Shown here piece by piece: positions 18,297 through 27,377 of a DNA stretch of 64,000 nt. Below the pieces are notes generated by a model. It searched no databases. It was not told the origin of the DNA and worked only from the letters and a program-made list of their open reading frames with translations. Both the position numbers and the translations under genes were made by a program. Numbering within the stretch: position 1 is the first letter of the stretch; the number at the start of each line of letters is the position of its first letter. Source of the stretch: Pseudomonas svalbardensis (GTDB lineage Bacteria > Pseudomonadota > Gammaproteobacteria > Pseudomonadales > Pseudomonadaceae); assembly GCF_030053115.1 (NCBI RefSeq), contig NZ_CP125619.1, forward strand, positions 4,537,501 through 4,601,500, written 5' to 3'.

Positions 18297-19109
18297 TTAG
18301 CGGGCAGCGCCGAGCTGGCCTTTTTCGTCAGAGAACACAATTTCTACCCGACGGTTCTGTGCACGTCCCCGTTCGGAGGCGTTCACGTCGACCGGATATT
18401 CATCACCGTAACCTTCGACCTGAATACGTTTATCATCGATGCCCAAATCCATCAGCACGTCCGCCACCGATTGTGCACGGTCACGGGACAGCTTGAGGTT
18501 TTCCTGCTTGCCGCCGGTACTGTCGGCATAACCTTCGATGCGCACTACGCGCTTGGGGTTGAGCTGCAGGAACTGCACGATCTTCAACACCACGCGGTTC
18601 GCCGAGTTTTTCAACTCCGCTTCGCCCGTGTCGAACAGCACGTCGCCCAAGGTCATCACCAGGCCACGGTCGGTCTGGGTGGTCGCCAGCGCGACAATCT
18701 GTTCTTCGAGCCACTTGCCCTGCTGCTGCACGCTGAGCAGTTTGGATTCGCGCAAGGCTAGCTGCAGGCGCTGACGCTCCAGTTCGAGCTTCGCCGCACG
18801 TTCTTCGTTGAGCACCTGATTGGTGTGTTCGCGCGCGATTTCGCTATAGCGCTCACTCAGGTAAGCGTAATGCAGCACGTCCGATCCACTGCCCCAGTAA
18901 CTGGACAGACGATCGGCGCGGGCCAGCGACTCACCAGCACGAATCACGTCCTTGGGCGCGATTCGCAGCACGTTGGAATCTTCCTTGACCTTCTGGAAGT
19001 CAGTACTGGCCTGCTGCAACGCGGCCTCGCTGTGCTGACCGGCACAACCATAGAGGCTGGCGCAGCCTGCCAGGATCAAACCGCCCAGGGCTTTGGTCTT
19101 GAGGCTCAT
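18297..19109 (-). CDS. OmpA-family lipoprotein with DUF4398-like N-terminal region
   Basis: A 270-residue outer-membrane-associated protein. The N-terminus MSLKTKALGGLILAGCASLYGC has a lipobox (LAGC, acylated Cys16). Residues 25-145 form a helical, coiled-coil-rich region (KLELERQRLQLALRESKLL). The C-terminal OmpA/MotB domain (about 150-260) carries FDTGEAELK and the peptidoglycan-binding NLKLSRDRAQSVADVL and GRAQNRRVEIV. It should tether the outer membrane to peptidoglycan. Its ATG overlaps the stop of the DUF4398 gene by four bases, so the two proteins are made together and may interact through their helical parts. Confidence 0.9.
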   Translation of the reverse strand: MSLKTKALGGLILAGCASLYGCAGQHSEAALQQASTDFQKVKEDSNVLRIAPKDVIRAGESLARADRLSSYWGSGSDVLHYAYLSERYSEIAREHTNQVLNEERAAKLELERQRLQLALRESKLLSVQQQGKWLEEQIVALATTQTDRGLVMTLGDVLFDTGEAELKNSANRVVLKIVQFLQLNPKRVVRIEGYADSTGGKQENLKLSRDRAQSVADVLMDLGIDDKRIQVEGYGDEYPVDVNASERGRAQNRRVEIVFSDEKGQLGAAR

Positions 19110-19462
19110 TGGGCATCTCCCAGTTGCTTGCGCACACGAGTGATGCGGGTATTAAGCACGTTCAACTGCTCCTCGCTCTTGAGGGTCAGAACCCGGGCTT
19201 CGGCCAGACGCGCGTCCAGTTCGGCCTGCTCGGCCCGCATGCGCGCGTTCTTGAAGGATTGGTCGTTCATGCTGCCCTTGGCGCGGTTGAACTTGTCTTC
19301 AGCCAGTTTCATTTCCGGCACGTCGGCGGCGGTGGCGCCTACAGCCTTGGCCTGTTCGAGTGCCTGTTCGGTCAGGCGCATTTGTTCATTCGGCGCCGGA
19401 TCGGCTGCACAACCCGCCAGAGCCAGAACGGCCAGGGCAGCGAAAAGAGGTCGAATACTCAC
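19106..19462 (-). CDS. DUF4398 lipoprotein
   Basis: A 118-residue lipoprotein: MSIRPLFAALAVLALAGCAADP gives a signal peptide and lipobox LAGC (Cys18). The rest is predicted to be one long helical hairpin rich in Ala, Glu and Arg (EQALEQAKAVGATAADVPEMKLAEDKFNRAKG...). This is the DUF4398 pattern, typically paired with OmpA-like proteins. The stop overlaps the OmpA-like start by four bases, and the solute-binding-protein gene ends nine bases upstream, making a three-gene envelope operon. Confidence 0.88.
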   Translation of the reverse strand: MSIRPLFAALAVLALAGCAADPAPNEQMRLTEQALEQAKAVGATAADVPEMKLAEDKFNRAKGSMNDQSFKNARMRAEQAELDARLAEARVLTLKSEEQLNVLNTRITRVRKQLGDAQ

Positions 19463-19471
19463 TAAAAATCC

Positions 19472-20308
19472 CTACTGTTTTGGGGTACTGACAGGTGGTT
19501 GCTGCGGTTGTGAGAGCTGCGCCTTCCAGCGCTCGATATTGCGTTGCAGCACGGCTTCCGTCAGTCCGGACGCGGGCAATTCTGTCATCTTTTTGGCCAG
19601 CTGTCCGCGCAACCACGGATCGTTGCAGGCGGAGTTGTGGGAAACCGCGAGGAACAGGCCGGGTTTGTCGATCGGTTGAGGACGGGCGATCAGGTCGTTG
19701 GCTAGGTTAAGTGTCTGCGCGGCCGCCATGCCCGAGTAGCGTCCGGCCAGGACAAATTCCACCTCGCCCAGCAGCAACTTCTGAAAGGCCTGGGTCAGGT
19801 TAGGCGTGCGTGCGAGGGTCAATTGCTGCTCGGCGAACACGCCAAATGCCGGGGTCATACGAGACTTTTCCGACAACGCGCCGGGATGACCGTGAAGGTC
19901 CTGCGCTTCGTTGTAGACCAGCGTCGAGTCTTTGCGGGTCCAGACCAGGTAATCGTTTTCCAGTAACGGCGGATGAATGTAATCCAGAGTGCCCAGTTCG
20001 CTGACCGTCAATGACGCATCCGCCAGCATGTCCATTCGTCCACTGCGCACTTCGTCCAGAGCCTGAGAGCGTTTGCCGGCGTAAAGCAGTTCGACCTTGA
20101 TTCCCAGCTCCCCCGCCACTTGCTGCAACAGGTCAGCGCTGGCGCCGATCAGGTGCTTGGGGTTTTGCGGGTCTTGCCACAGGTACGGCGGCGCGTCCGG
20201 GCTGCCGGTCACCACCAGGCGCTCGCACTTGCCCGCGGCGACGGACAGCGCCGGCAACAACGTCAGACCCAGCAGCAATGACCAGCCGTAAACGCGGCGC
20301 AGATCCAT
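19472..20308 (-). CDS. Periplasmic solute-binding protein (family 3-like)
   Basis: A 278-residue exported protein with signal peptide MDLRRVYGWSLLLGLTLLPALSVAAG. The body matches the bacterial extracellular solute-binding family 3: APPYLWQDPQNPKHLIGASADLLQQVAGELGIKVELL, then DEVRSGRMDMLADASLT and WTRKDSTLVYNEAQDLHGHPG. No permease or ATPase gene is adjacent, so it may act as a sensor or stand-alone receptor with the two lipoproteins encoded downstream. The ligand is unknown; family members bind polar amino acids. Confidence 0.85.
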   Translation of the reverse strand: MDLRRVYGWSLLLGLTLLPALSVAAGKCERLVVTGSPDAPPYLWQDPQNPKHLIGASADLLQQVAGELGIKVELLYAGKRSQALDEVRSGRMDMLADASLTVSELGTLDYIHPPLLENDYLVWTRKDSTLVYNEAQDLHGHPGALSEKSRMTPAFGVFAEQQLTLARTPNLTQAFQKLLLGEVEFVLAGRYSGMAAAQTLNLANDLIARPQPIDKPGLFLAVSHNSACNDPWLRGQLAKKMTELPASGLTEAVLQRNIERWKAQLSQPQQPPVSTPKQ

Positions 20309-20337
20309 GACAACACTCTCCCACTAAAATCCGGAAC

Positions 20338-20376
20338 AAAAAAAAGCCCGACCAAAAGGTCGGGCTCTTTATAAGT
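20338..20376 (-). terminator. Rho-independent terminator of etfBA
   Basis: GCCCGACC pairs with GGTCGGGC around AAAA; on the minus strand the stem is followed by eight Ts, just downstream of etfA. Confidence 0.93.
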
Positions 20377-20388
20377 CAGGCCGCTGGA

Positions 20389-21318
20389 TTAGACCAGCTT
20401 CTCGAACTCAGGGATGGCTTCGAACAGGTCCGCTACCAGGCCGTAATCGGCCACCTGGAAGATCGGCGCTTCTTCGTCCTTGTTGATCGCAACGATCACT
20501 TTGGAGTCTTTCATGCCGGCCAGGTGCTGGATCGCGCCGGAGATACCGACGGCGATGTACAGCTGTGGAGCAACGATCTTGCCGGTCTGACCGACCTGCA
20601 TGTCGTTGGGTACAAAACCTGCATCGACCGCGGCGCGGGAAGCACCGACAGCAGCGCCCAGCTTGTCGGCCAGGGCGTACAGGTGTTTGAAGTTGTCGCC
20701 GTTCTGCATGCCGCGACCGCCGGAAACGACGATCTTGGCAGCGGTCAGTTCCGGACGATCGGACTTGGCCAGTTCTTCGCCGACGAAGCTGGAAATACCA
20801 GCATCGTGAGCAGCCGCAACGGCTTCAACAGCCGCCGAACCACCTTCAGCAGCGACCGGGTCGAAACCGGTAGCACGCACGGTGATCACTTTTACTGCGG
20901 CGTTCGATTGAACGGTAGCAATGGCGTTACCGGCGTAGATCGGGCGCTTGAAAGTGTCAGCGCTTTCGACCGAGATGATCTCGGAGATCTGGTCAACGTC
21001 CAGCTGAGCGGCAACGCGCGGCAGGATGTTTTTGCCGTTGGAAGTCGCGGCAGCCAGGATGTGGCTGTAGCCCTTGCCCAATTCGGCCACCAGCGGCGCA
21101 ACGTTTTCCGGCAGTTGATGAGCGTAGGCGGCGTTGTCGGCCACCAGCACTTTAGCCACGCCAGCGATTTTCGCAGCGGCTTCAGCAACAGCACCCACAT
21201 TCTGGCCAGCGACCAGAACGTGAATGTCGCCACCAATTTTGGCGGCAGCAGCAACGGTGTTCAGGGTGGCAGGAGCCACAACCTTGTTGTCGTGCTCAGC
21301 GATTACCAAGATAGTCAT
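20389..21318 (-). CDS. etfA: Electron transfer flavoprotein subunit alpha
   Basis: FAD-binding alpha subunit of ETF, which carries electrons from acyl-CoA dehydrogenases to the ETF-ubiquinone oxidoreductase. At 309 residues it has the usual length. The C-terminal FAD-binding region shows [43 protein letters not shown] and then [20 protein letters not shown]. It begins two bases after the end of etfB, so both subunits are made from one mRNA closed by a strong terminator. The partner quinone reductase is divergently encoded next door. Confidence 0.96.
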   Translation of the reverse strand: MTILVIAEHDNKVVAPATLNTVAAAAKIGGDIHVLVAGQNVGAVAEAAAKIAGVAKVLVADNAAYAHQLPENVAPLVAELGKGYSHILAAATSNGKNILPRVAAQLDVDQISEIISVESADTFKRPIYAGNAIATVQSNAAVKVITVRATGFDPVAAEGGSAAVEAVAAAHDAGISSFVGEELAKSDRPELTAAKIVVSGGRGMQNGDNFKHLYALADKLGAAVGASRAAVDAGFVPNDMQVGQTGKIVAPQLYIAVGISGAIQHLAGMKDSKVIVAINKDEEAPIFQVADYGLVADLFEAIPEFEKLV

Positions 21319-21320
21319 GA

Positions 21321-22070
21321 TTAGATTACCTTCGCTTCGTTTTTCAGTTTCTCGACCAGTTCAGCCACCGACTTGACCTTGATACCCGCGCTGCGTGCAG
21401 CTGGCGCTTCGACTTTCACGGTCTTGTTGGTGGAGGCGGTGGAAACGCCCAAAGCGTCCGGAGTCAGCACTTCGAGAGGCTTCTTCTTGGCTTTCATGAT
21501 GTTTGGCAGGGACGCGTAGCGCGGCTCGTTCAAACGCAGGTCGGTGGTGACGATGGCCGGCAGTTTCAGGGAAACCGTCTGCGCGCCGCCGTCGACTTCG
21601 CGAGTCACGGCAACCGTGTCGCCGCTGATTTCGACTTTGGACGCGAACGTGCCCTGACCGTAGCCGCTCAATGCCGCGAGCATCTGGCCGGTCTGGTTGT
21701 TGTCGCTGTCGATGGCTTGTTTGCCAAGGATCACCAGCTGAGGCTGTTCCTTGTCGACAACAGCCTTGAGCAGCTTGGCAACGGCCAGCGAAGTCAGGTC
21801 TTCAGCGGATTCGACGAGGATGGCGCGGTCGGCACCCAGAGCCAGCGCGGTGCGCAGTTGCTCTTGAGCGGTGGACGGGCCGATGGAGACGACGACGATT
21901 TCAGTCGCAACACCTTTCTCTTTCAGGCGTACGGCTTCTTCCACTGCGATTTCGCAGAACGGGTTCATCGACATCTTGACGTTGGCGAGGTCGACGCCGG
22001 AATTGTCCGCCTTGACGCGAACCTTGACGTTGTAATCCACAACGCGTTTGACAGCTACAAGAACCTTCAT
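21321..22070 (-). CDS. etfB: Electron transfer flavoprotein subunit beta
   Basis: The 249-residue beta subunit of ETF, which holds AMP and shapes the FAD pocket. It starts [20 protein letters not shown], as ETF-beta proteins do. The recognition loop region has [30 protein letters not shown], and the ETF-beta signature lies around VKVSIEISG-type strands and [22 protein letters not shown], which includes the lysine known in other species to be methylated. First gene of the etfBA operon, transcribed away from the ETF-QO gene through a 548-base shared regulatory region. Confidence 0.96.
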   Translation of the reverse strand: MKVLVAVKRVVDYNVKVRVKADNSGVDLANVKMSMNPFCEIAVEEAVRLKEKGVATEIVVVSIGPSTAQEQLRTALALGADRAILVESAEDLTSLAVAKLLKAVVDKEQPQLVILGKQAIDSDNNQTGQMLAALSGYGQGTFASKVEISGDTVAVTREVDGGAQTVSLKLPAIVTTDLRLNEPRYASLPNIMKAKKKPLEVLTPDALGVSTASTNKTVKVEAPAARSAGIKVKSVAELVEKLKNEAKVI

Positions 22071-22447
22071 GGATTCCTCGTTACTCTCCGGTGAAAAGAA
22101 AGTCGCCTAGGCGAACCTGGCGGTTTGATGCTCATCGGCGCAAGGGCACCTCTAAAAACGCTGGCAAAGGTGTCAAGTGACAAGCGCTCACGATGAAGAT
22201 GACCGTTGGTCAGTGGTGACTCACGAGTCATTCATTATCGCGGCGTGTAAACTGCGCGCCAGAACCTGCGCTGCGCACACCTTGTACTGCCATCGCCCTG
22301 TCTTTAGAGGTGCTCTTGAAACCAACAGTCAGCCTACGGCGAGCGCAAAACCGACCGTATCTTGACCGGAACGCCTATTCCGGTCAATACGGCAAAATGG
22401 CCAGTCATAAGCCGCGTGACTTTGATTTCTCTGGCTTTGAGCTGATT

Positions 22448-22461
22448 CAAACAAACGTTTG
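22448..22461. promoter_or_regulatory. Candidate PsrA operator
   Basis: CAAAC-AAAC-GTTTG fits the published PsrA consensus (G/C)AAAC(N2-4)GTTTG/C. PsrA is a fatty-acid-responsive TetR repressor reported to control etf and beta-oxidation genes in P. aeruginosa. The site abuts the -35 hexamer of the ETF-QO promoter, a position suited to repression. Confidence 0.65.
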
Positions 22462-22463
22462 TA

Positions 22464-22492
22464 TTGGACGCTAGGAGTGGTGTAGATATAAT
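22464..22492 (+). promoter_or_regulatory. Sigma70 promoter of the ETF-QO gene
   Basis: TTGGAC, 17 bases, TATAAT: a near-perfect sigma70 promoter, about 125 bases ahead of the start codon, overlapped or abutted at its -35 by the PsrA-type palindrome. Confidence 0.75.
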
Positions 22493-22618
22493 GCGCCACC
22501 TTAGAGAGAAAGGTGGCTCATCGATTGTCCTCTTCCTGCATTACGCAGGAATTCATGGATGCGACACCAAACCTCCAATTAGAAAAAAAACTGTTGAGCC
22601 TTGAGTAGGAGATAACCT

Positions 22619-24283
22619 GTGGAACGCGAATACATGGAATTCGACGTGGTCATCGTCGGTGCCGGCCCCGCTGGTCTTTCCGCCGCCTGCCGATTGAAGC
22701 AGAAGGCCGCCGAAGCCGGTAAGGAAATCAGCGTCTGCGTGGTCGAAAAAGGCTCCGAAGTGGGTGCTCACATCCTGTCCGGTGCCGTGTTCGAACCACG
22801 CGCCCTGAACGAATTGTTCCCGGACTGGAAAGAACTCGGCGCCCCGCTGAATACGCCAGTCACCCGCGATGACATCTTCGTTCTCAAGAACGCCGACAGC
22901 GCGCAAAAGATTCCTGACCTCTTTGTGCCCAAGACCATGCACAACGAAGGCAACTACATCATCTCCCTGGGCAACCTGTGCCGCTGGCTGGCTCAGCAGG
23001 CCGAAAACCTGGGCGTGGAAATCTACCCAGGCTTCGCCGCTCAGGAGGCGCTGTTCGACGAAAACGGCGTGGTTCGCGGGATTATCACCGGTGATCTGGG
23101 CGTTGACCGCGAAGGCCATCCGAAAGAAGGCCTGTACACCCCGGGCATGGAACTGCGTGGCAAGTACACGCTGTTCGCCGAAGGTTGCCGTGGCCATATC
23201 GGCAAGCAACTGATCAAGCGCTTCAACCTCGACAGCGATGCCGACGCCCAGCACTACGGCATCGGCCTGAAAGAAATCTGGGAAATCGACCCGACCAAGC
23301 ATCAACCAGGTCTGGTGGTCCACACCGCCGGCTGGCCGCTGGACATCATGGGCACCGAGAACACCGGTGGCTCGTTCCTCTATCACCTGGAAAACAACCA
23401 AGTTGTAGTCGGTCTGATCGTCGATCTTTCCTACAGCAACACCTACCTGTCGCCATTCGACGAGTTCCAGCGCCTCAAGCATCACCCAGTGCTCAAGCAG
23501 TACCTGGAAGGCGGCAAGCGCATCAGCTACGGCGCTCGCGCCATCAGCAAAGGTGGCCTGAACTCCCTGCCGAAAATGGTCTTCAAGGGCGGCGCGCTGA
23601 TCGGTTGCGACCTCGGCACCCTGAACTTCGCCAAGATCAAAGGCAGCCACACCGCCATGAAGTCCGGCATGCTCGCCGCTGAATCCGTGGCCGAGGCGCT
23701 GTACGCTGAAAAGGACGGCACCGAAGAGCTGACCACTTACGTCGACGCGTTCAAGAAGAGCTGGCTCTACGACGAACTGTTCGCCAGCCGCAACTTTGGT
23801 CCGGCGATCCACAAGTTCGGCGCCATCGTCGGCGGCGGTTTCAACTGGCTCGACCAGAACATCTTCGGCGGCAAACTGCCGTTCACCTTGCACGACACCA
23901 AGCCGGACTACGCTTGCCTCAAGCTTGCGGCCGACTGCAAGAAAATCGACTACCCGAAACCGGACGGCAAGATCAGCTTCGACAAACTCAGCTCGGTGTT
24001 CATCTCCGGTACCAACCATGAAGAAGAGCAGCCGTGCCACCTGAAGCTGACCGATCCGAGCATCCCGATCGCCAAGAACCTGCCGCTCTACGATGAGCCT
24101 GCCCAGCGTTACTGCCCGGCCGGCGTGTACGAAGTGGTAACCAAGGAAGACGGCGAGAAGCGCTTCCAGATCAACGCCCAGAACTGCGTTCACTGCAAGA
24201 CCTGCGACATCAAGGATCCTGCACAGAACATCACCTGGGTGGCGCCGGAAGGCTCTGGCGGCCCGACTTATCCGAACATGTAA
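22619..24283 (+). CDS. Electron transfer flavoprotein-ubiquinone oxidoreductase
   Basis: Membrane-associated enzyme that oxidises reduced ETF and passes electrons to ubiquinone, completing electron flow from acyl-CoA dehydrogenases. The 554-residue protein starts with an FAD dinucleotide fold (VVIVGAGPAGLSAACRL). The C-terminal 4Fe-4S domain has CPAGVYEVV, then NCVHCKTCDIKDPAQNITWVAPEGSGGPTYPNM. The start is GTG (followed by GAACGCGAATAC), supported by TAGGAG eight bases upstream; an ATG six codons later is the alternative. Divergent from etfBA. Confidence 0.95.
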   Translation: MEREYMEFDVVIVGAGPAGLSAACRLKQKAAEAGKEISVCVVEKGSEVGAHILSGAVFEPRALNELFPDWKELGAPLNTPVTRDDIFVLKNADSAQKIPDLFVPKTMHNEGNYIISLGNLCRWLAQQAENLGVEIYPGFAAQEALFDENGVVRGIITGDLGVDREGHPKEGLYTPGMELRGKYTLFAEGCRGHIGKQLIKRFNLDSDADAQHYGIGLKEIWEIDPTKHQPGLVVHTAGWPLDIMGTENTGGSFLYHLENNQVVVGLIVDLSYSNTYLSPFDEFQRLKHHPVLKQYLEGGKRISYGARAISKGGLNSLPKMVFKGGALIGCDLGTLNFAKIKGSHTAMKSGMLAAESVAEALYAEKDGTEELTTYVDAFKKSWLYDELFASRNFGPAIHKFGAIVGGGFNWLDQNIFGGKLPFTLHDTKPDYACLKLAADCKKIDYPKPDGKISFDKLSSVFISGTNHEEEQPCHLKLTDPSIPIAKNLPLYDEPAQRYCPAGVYEVVTKEDGEKRFQINAQNCVHCKTCDIKDPAQNITWVAPEGSGGPTYPNM

Positions 24284-24300
24284 GTCGAACGGCTGAACAT

Positions 24301-24328
24301 CAAGGCTCCCGAACGGGGGCCTTTTTGT
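24301..24328 (+). terminator. Rho-independent terminator of the ETF-QO gene
   Basis: AAGGCTCCC pairs with GGGGGCCTT (one wobble) around GAAC and is followed by a T-run, 18 bases after the stop codon. Confidence 0.88.
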
Positions 24329-24379
24329 TGCCTGCAATTCAAGCCACACCACAAACCAATGTGGGGGATCAGCGGCGAA

Positions 24380-25270
24380 TCAAGCAGCACGCTCATCACC
24401 AGGATTACGCTCGAAGTAGCGCTTGTACTCGCGACTGAACTGCGACGTGCTTTGATACCCGACCCGATGCGCCACCTGAGCCACGCCCAACCCCTCGCCC
24501 AGCAGTAACTGCTGGGCCCTGAGCAAACGCAAACGCTTCAAGTACTGCACTGGCGACAACAACGTGCTGCGTTTGAAATGCTCGTGAAAGGTCGACGCAC
24601 TCATGTTCGCGCAACTGGCTAGGGTTTCGACGTTCAGCGGCTCGGTGTAATGCGCATGCAGATGGCTGAGCGATGCCGCGATCCGGGCGAATTGCCCCTG
24701 TTGCTCGACCAGCGCCCGCAACACATCGGCTTGCGGCCCGCGCAAGGCGACGAACAACAACTCGCGCAACCGCGCCTGCCCCATCACCTGGCATTCCAGC
24801 GGATCGTGCAGGCAACGCAGCAGCCGCTCAACACAACCACGCATCGCATCGTCGAGCACCGCCGAGGTCATGGACTCTGGCGTTTGCGCCGCAATACTAC
24901 GCCCCGGCGCTAGGCCCATGGCCAAGACCAACTCACCGAGCAACACCCGGTCGATGGCGATGGACACCCCGAGCATCGGCCCATCCGGCGCCGAAAACGT
25001 TTCGCACTCGAACGGCACCGGCAGTGCCTGAATCAGATAATGCCCGGCGCCGTACTCCAGCGTACGCGGCCCCAGATACGCCAGCTTGCTGCCCTGGGCG
25101 ATGATCACCAGACTCGGCTCGTAAATCTGCGGGCCGCGAGCCACATCACAACTGGCCCGCAAAACCTGCACACCCGGCAACGCCGTGGGAGCAAAACCGT
25201 CGCGGGTGGTCAGCGGCTGTATCAATGAAACCAGGGTGGCATTGGCATCCAGATGACGGGTCAACAACAT
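24380..25270 (-). CDS. AraC family transcriptional regulator
   Basis: A 296-residue regulator with an AraC-type N-terminal cupin (residues about 25-160; GPQIYEPSLVIIAQGSKLAYLG, YLIQALPVPFECE) and a C-terminal double HTH. The segments PLNVETLASCANMSASTFHEHFKRSTLLSPVQYLKRLRLLRAQQLLL and VAQVAHRVGYQSTSQFSREYKRYFERNPGDER are the two HTH units. It belongs to the subgroup with an AraC_N domain, often found divergent from the oxidoreductase gene it controls, which fits here: the next gene is a divergent alcohol dehydrogenase 190 bases away. The inducer is probably an aldehyde or alcohol. Confidence 0.9.
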   Translation of the reverse strand: MLLTRHLDANATLVSLIQPLTTRDGFAPTALPGVQVLRASCDVARGPQIYEPSLVIIAQGSKLAYLGPRTLEYGAGHYLIQALPVPFECETFSAPDGPMLGVSIAIDRVLLGELVLAMGLAPGRSIAAQTPESMTSAVLDDAMRGCVERLLRCLHDPLECQVMGQARLRELLFVALRGPQADVLRALVEQQGQFARIAASLSHLHAHYTEPLNVETLASCANMSASTFHEHFKRSTLLSPVQYLKRLRLLRAQQLLLGEGLGVAQVAHRVGYQSTSQFSREYKRYFERNPGDERAA

Positions 25271-25460
25271 GAGGGCTCTTCACAAAAAAGTCGCGAAAAT
25301 AGGGATGAAAGCATCATCGCAGGTCTGATGGCCAATGCGACCCATTGAAGGCTGATGCCGGAGGATTAGGCATGACACCCGGAGGAATCGCCATGGTCGG
25401 TGGCCGGTGCGGCGCCCAGAATGCGCCACCTCACCCGTCACAGCTTTTGCGAGGTTCATC

Positions 25461-26513
25461 ATGTACACCGCCATCGGATACGCCGCCCAGTCGGCCACCA
25501 CTCCCCTCGCCCCCGTGAAGTTCGAGCGCCGCAGCCCACGGGCCGACGACGTTGCGATCGACATTCTCTACTGCGGCGTCTGCCATTCCGACATCCATCA
25601 GGCACGCAACGAGTGGGGCATTGCCGTCTATCCGCTGATGCCTGGCCACGAGATCGTAGGCAAAGTTACCGCCATCGGTGCGAACGTCACCCAGCACAAA
25701 GTCGGCGACCTGGTTGGCGTCGGCTGCATGGTTGATTCCTGCCGCAGTTGCGAAGCCTGCCAGTCGAACCTCGAGCAATACTGCCTCGAAGGTCCGACCA
25801 TGACCTACGCCACCCCGGACCGCGTCGACGGCAGCAACACCATGGGCGGCTATTCCGACAGCATCGTGGTCAGCGAACACTTCGTGGTGCGCATCCCCGA
25901 GAAACTCGACCCGGCCAGCGCCGCGCCGATCCTGTGTGCCGGCATCACCACCTATTCGCCGCTCAAGCACTACGGGGTGAAAGCGGGCGACAAGGTCGGG
26001 ATTCTCGGCATGGGCGGCCTCGGCCACATGGGCATCAAGTTCGCCAAGGCAATGGGCGCTGAAGTGACGCTGTTCACTCGCTCGGCGAGCAAGGCTGAAG
26101 AAGGTCGTCGCCAGGGTGCGGACCACGTGATCGTGTCCACCGATGCCGAACAGATGAAGGCCGCCGCAGGACATTTCGACTTCCTGCTGGACACCATTCC
26201 GGTGCAGCACGACCTCAATCCCTACCTCGATACGCTACGTTTCGACGGCGTGCACATTCTGGTGGGCTTGATCGAACCGGTCGATCCACCGGTCCACGCC
26301 GCCAAACTGGTATTGGGCCGTCGTGTGCTGGCCGGCTCGCTGATCGGTGGCATCGCCGAAACCCAGGAGGTGCTGGATTTCTGCGCCGAGCACAACATCA
26401 CCTGCGACATCGAAATGCTCGACATCCGCCAGATAAACGAGGCTTACGCCCGCATGATCGCGGGTGACGTGAAGTACCGCTTCGTCATCGATATGGCCAC
26501 GCTGAAGGTCTAA
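25461..26513 (+). CDS. Zinc-dependent NAD(P) alcohol/aldehyde reductase (YahK/CAD-like)
   Basis: A 350-residue medium-chain dehydrogenase. The catalytic zinc motif CGVCHSDIHQARNEW and PGHEIVGKV lie near residues 38-68. The structural zinc set is in CRSCEACQSNLEQYC near 95-110, and the nucleotide-binding motif GILGMGGLGHMGIKFAK near 180. This matches the cinnamyl-alcohol-dehydrogenase-like subfamily including E. coli YahK, which reduces a broad range of aldehydes with NADPH. The start MYTAIGYAAQS was preferred, preceded by GAGG; an upstream in-frame ATG lacks homology. Divergent from an AraC regulator, convergent with the IclR gene with no gap. Confidence 0.9.
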   Translation: MYTAIGYAAQSATTPLAPVKFERRSPRADDVAIDILYCGVCHSDIHQARNEWGIAVYPLMPGHEIVGKVTAIGANVTQHKVGDLVGVGCMVDSCRSCEACQSNLEQYCLEGPTMTYATPDRVDGSNTMGGYSDSIVVSEHFVVRIPEKLDPASAAPILCAGITTYSPLKHYGVKAGDKVGILGMGGLGHMGIKFAKAMGAEVTLFTRSASKAEEGRRQGADHVIVSTDAEQMKAAAGHFDFLLDTIPVQHDLNPYLDTLRFDGVHILVGLIEPVDPPVHAAKLVLGRRVLAGSLIGGIAETQEVLDFCAEHNITCDIEMLDIRQINEAYARMIAGDVKYRFVIDMATLKV

Positions 26514-27317
26514 TCAGACCTTGGCGCCAAGCTCCGCCGAAAGCCGGGCTGTGACCCCTTTGATCAGGGGAATCAGCTCGGCCATTTTCTCCAGCGGCAT
26601 ATACGGCACGGTGCTGGCGATGCTGATGCCGGCAACGATGCGCTTGCTGGCATCACGGATCGGCGCCGCCACACAGCGGATCGACGGTTCGTTATCTTCC
26701 AGATCGAATGCATAACCGCCCGCCACATACTCGACCATGCGCTGCTGAAACTGCTCCCAGGACTGCTCCGGGTGCTGCGGCCAGAACTGGTTTTTCCCAC
26801 CCGCCGGCAAGCTGACTTCGTAAAGCCGTTGCCACTCTTCCTGCGTGTCATCGAGCATCAGTGCCTTGCCGATCCCGGTACGCGCCAACGGCATGCGATG
26901 GCCGACCCGCGAACGCATTTCCGGACCATTGCGCCCCGGATTCTTGTGCAGGTACAGCACCTCGTCGCCTTCACGAATCGCCAGATGAATGGTGTCGCCG
27001 GTCAACGCCGACAACTCATCCAGATACGGCCCGGCCAATGTGACCAGCGGCAATTCTTCACGCGCCTGGAAGCCCAGTTCGATCAGCTTCGGCCCCAACA
27101 GATAACCGACTTGCGGCACCACACGCAGATAACGCTCGTCCACCAGGCAACTGGCCAGACGATGGGTGGTGCTGCGCGTGGTACCGATCAGCCGGGCGAT
27201 CTCCTTGAGATCGCGGGCACCACTGGCCACGGCCTGAACCACACCCAATCCACGAAGCAGTGTCTGGGTGCCAGTCGGTGCGGCGTCCTTGGCGATTTTT
27301 GGGGCGTCTTCCTGCAT
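26514..27317 (-). CDS. IclR family transcriptional regulator of the galactonate cluster
   Basis: A 267-residue IclR-type regulator. The N-terminal winged helix is about residues 18-75 (LRGLGVVQAVASGARDLKEIARLIGTTRSTTHRLASCL), and the C-terminal effector domain shows LVTLAGPYLDELSALTGDTIHLAIREGDEVLYL and RVGHRMPLARTGIGKALM. It is the last gene of the dgo operon, which suggests it controls that operon. Palindromes of IclR-site size (TCCCATAATATGGGA) precede both dgoK and the SDR gene of the araFGH locus, and it is the best candidate to bind them. The inducer is probably galactonate or a keto-deoxy intermediate. Confidence 0.88.
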   Translation of the reverse strand: MQEDAPKIAKDAAPTGTQTLLRGLGVVQAVASGARDLKEIARLIGTTRSTTHRLASCLVDERYLRVVPQVGYLLGPKLIELGFQAREELPLVTLAGPYLDELSALTGDTIHLAIREGDEVLYLHKNPGRNGPEMRSRVGHRMPLARTGIGKALMLDDTQEEWQRLYEVSLPAGGKNQFWPQHPEQSWEQFQQRMVEYVAGGYAFDLEDNEPSIRCVAAPIRDASKRIVAGISIASTVPYMPLEKMAELIPLIKGVTARLSAELGAKV

Positions 27318-27377
27318 ATCCAGCCTTTACCGTTGAGCGAGTGAACGGGCGGCATTATGGTCGCCCGAATGCCGCAA

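Larger units (their letters stand above)
22071..22618. promoter_or_regulatory. Divergent etfBA / ETF-QO regulatory region
   Basis: This 548-base region separates two operons of the same electron-transfer pathway. No protein gene was found in it. It holds a near-consensus sigma70 promoter toward the ETF-QO gene and a PsrA-type palindrome, listed separately. The leftward etfB promoter was not pinned down. Confidence 0.7.

Noticed and set aside
22553..24352. 599-codon antisense frame over the ETF-ubiquinone oxidoreductase gene
   Set aside because: The plus-strand protein has FAD and 4Fe-4S motifs throughout; the antisense frame has none.
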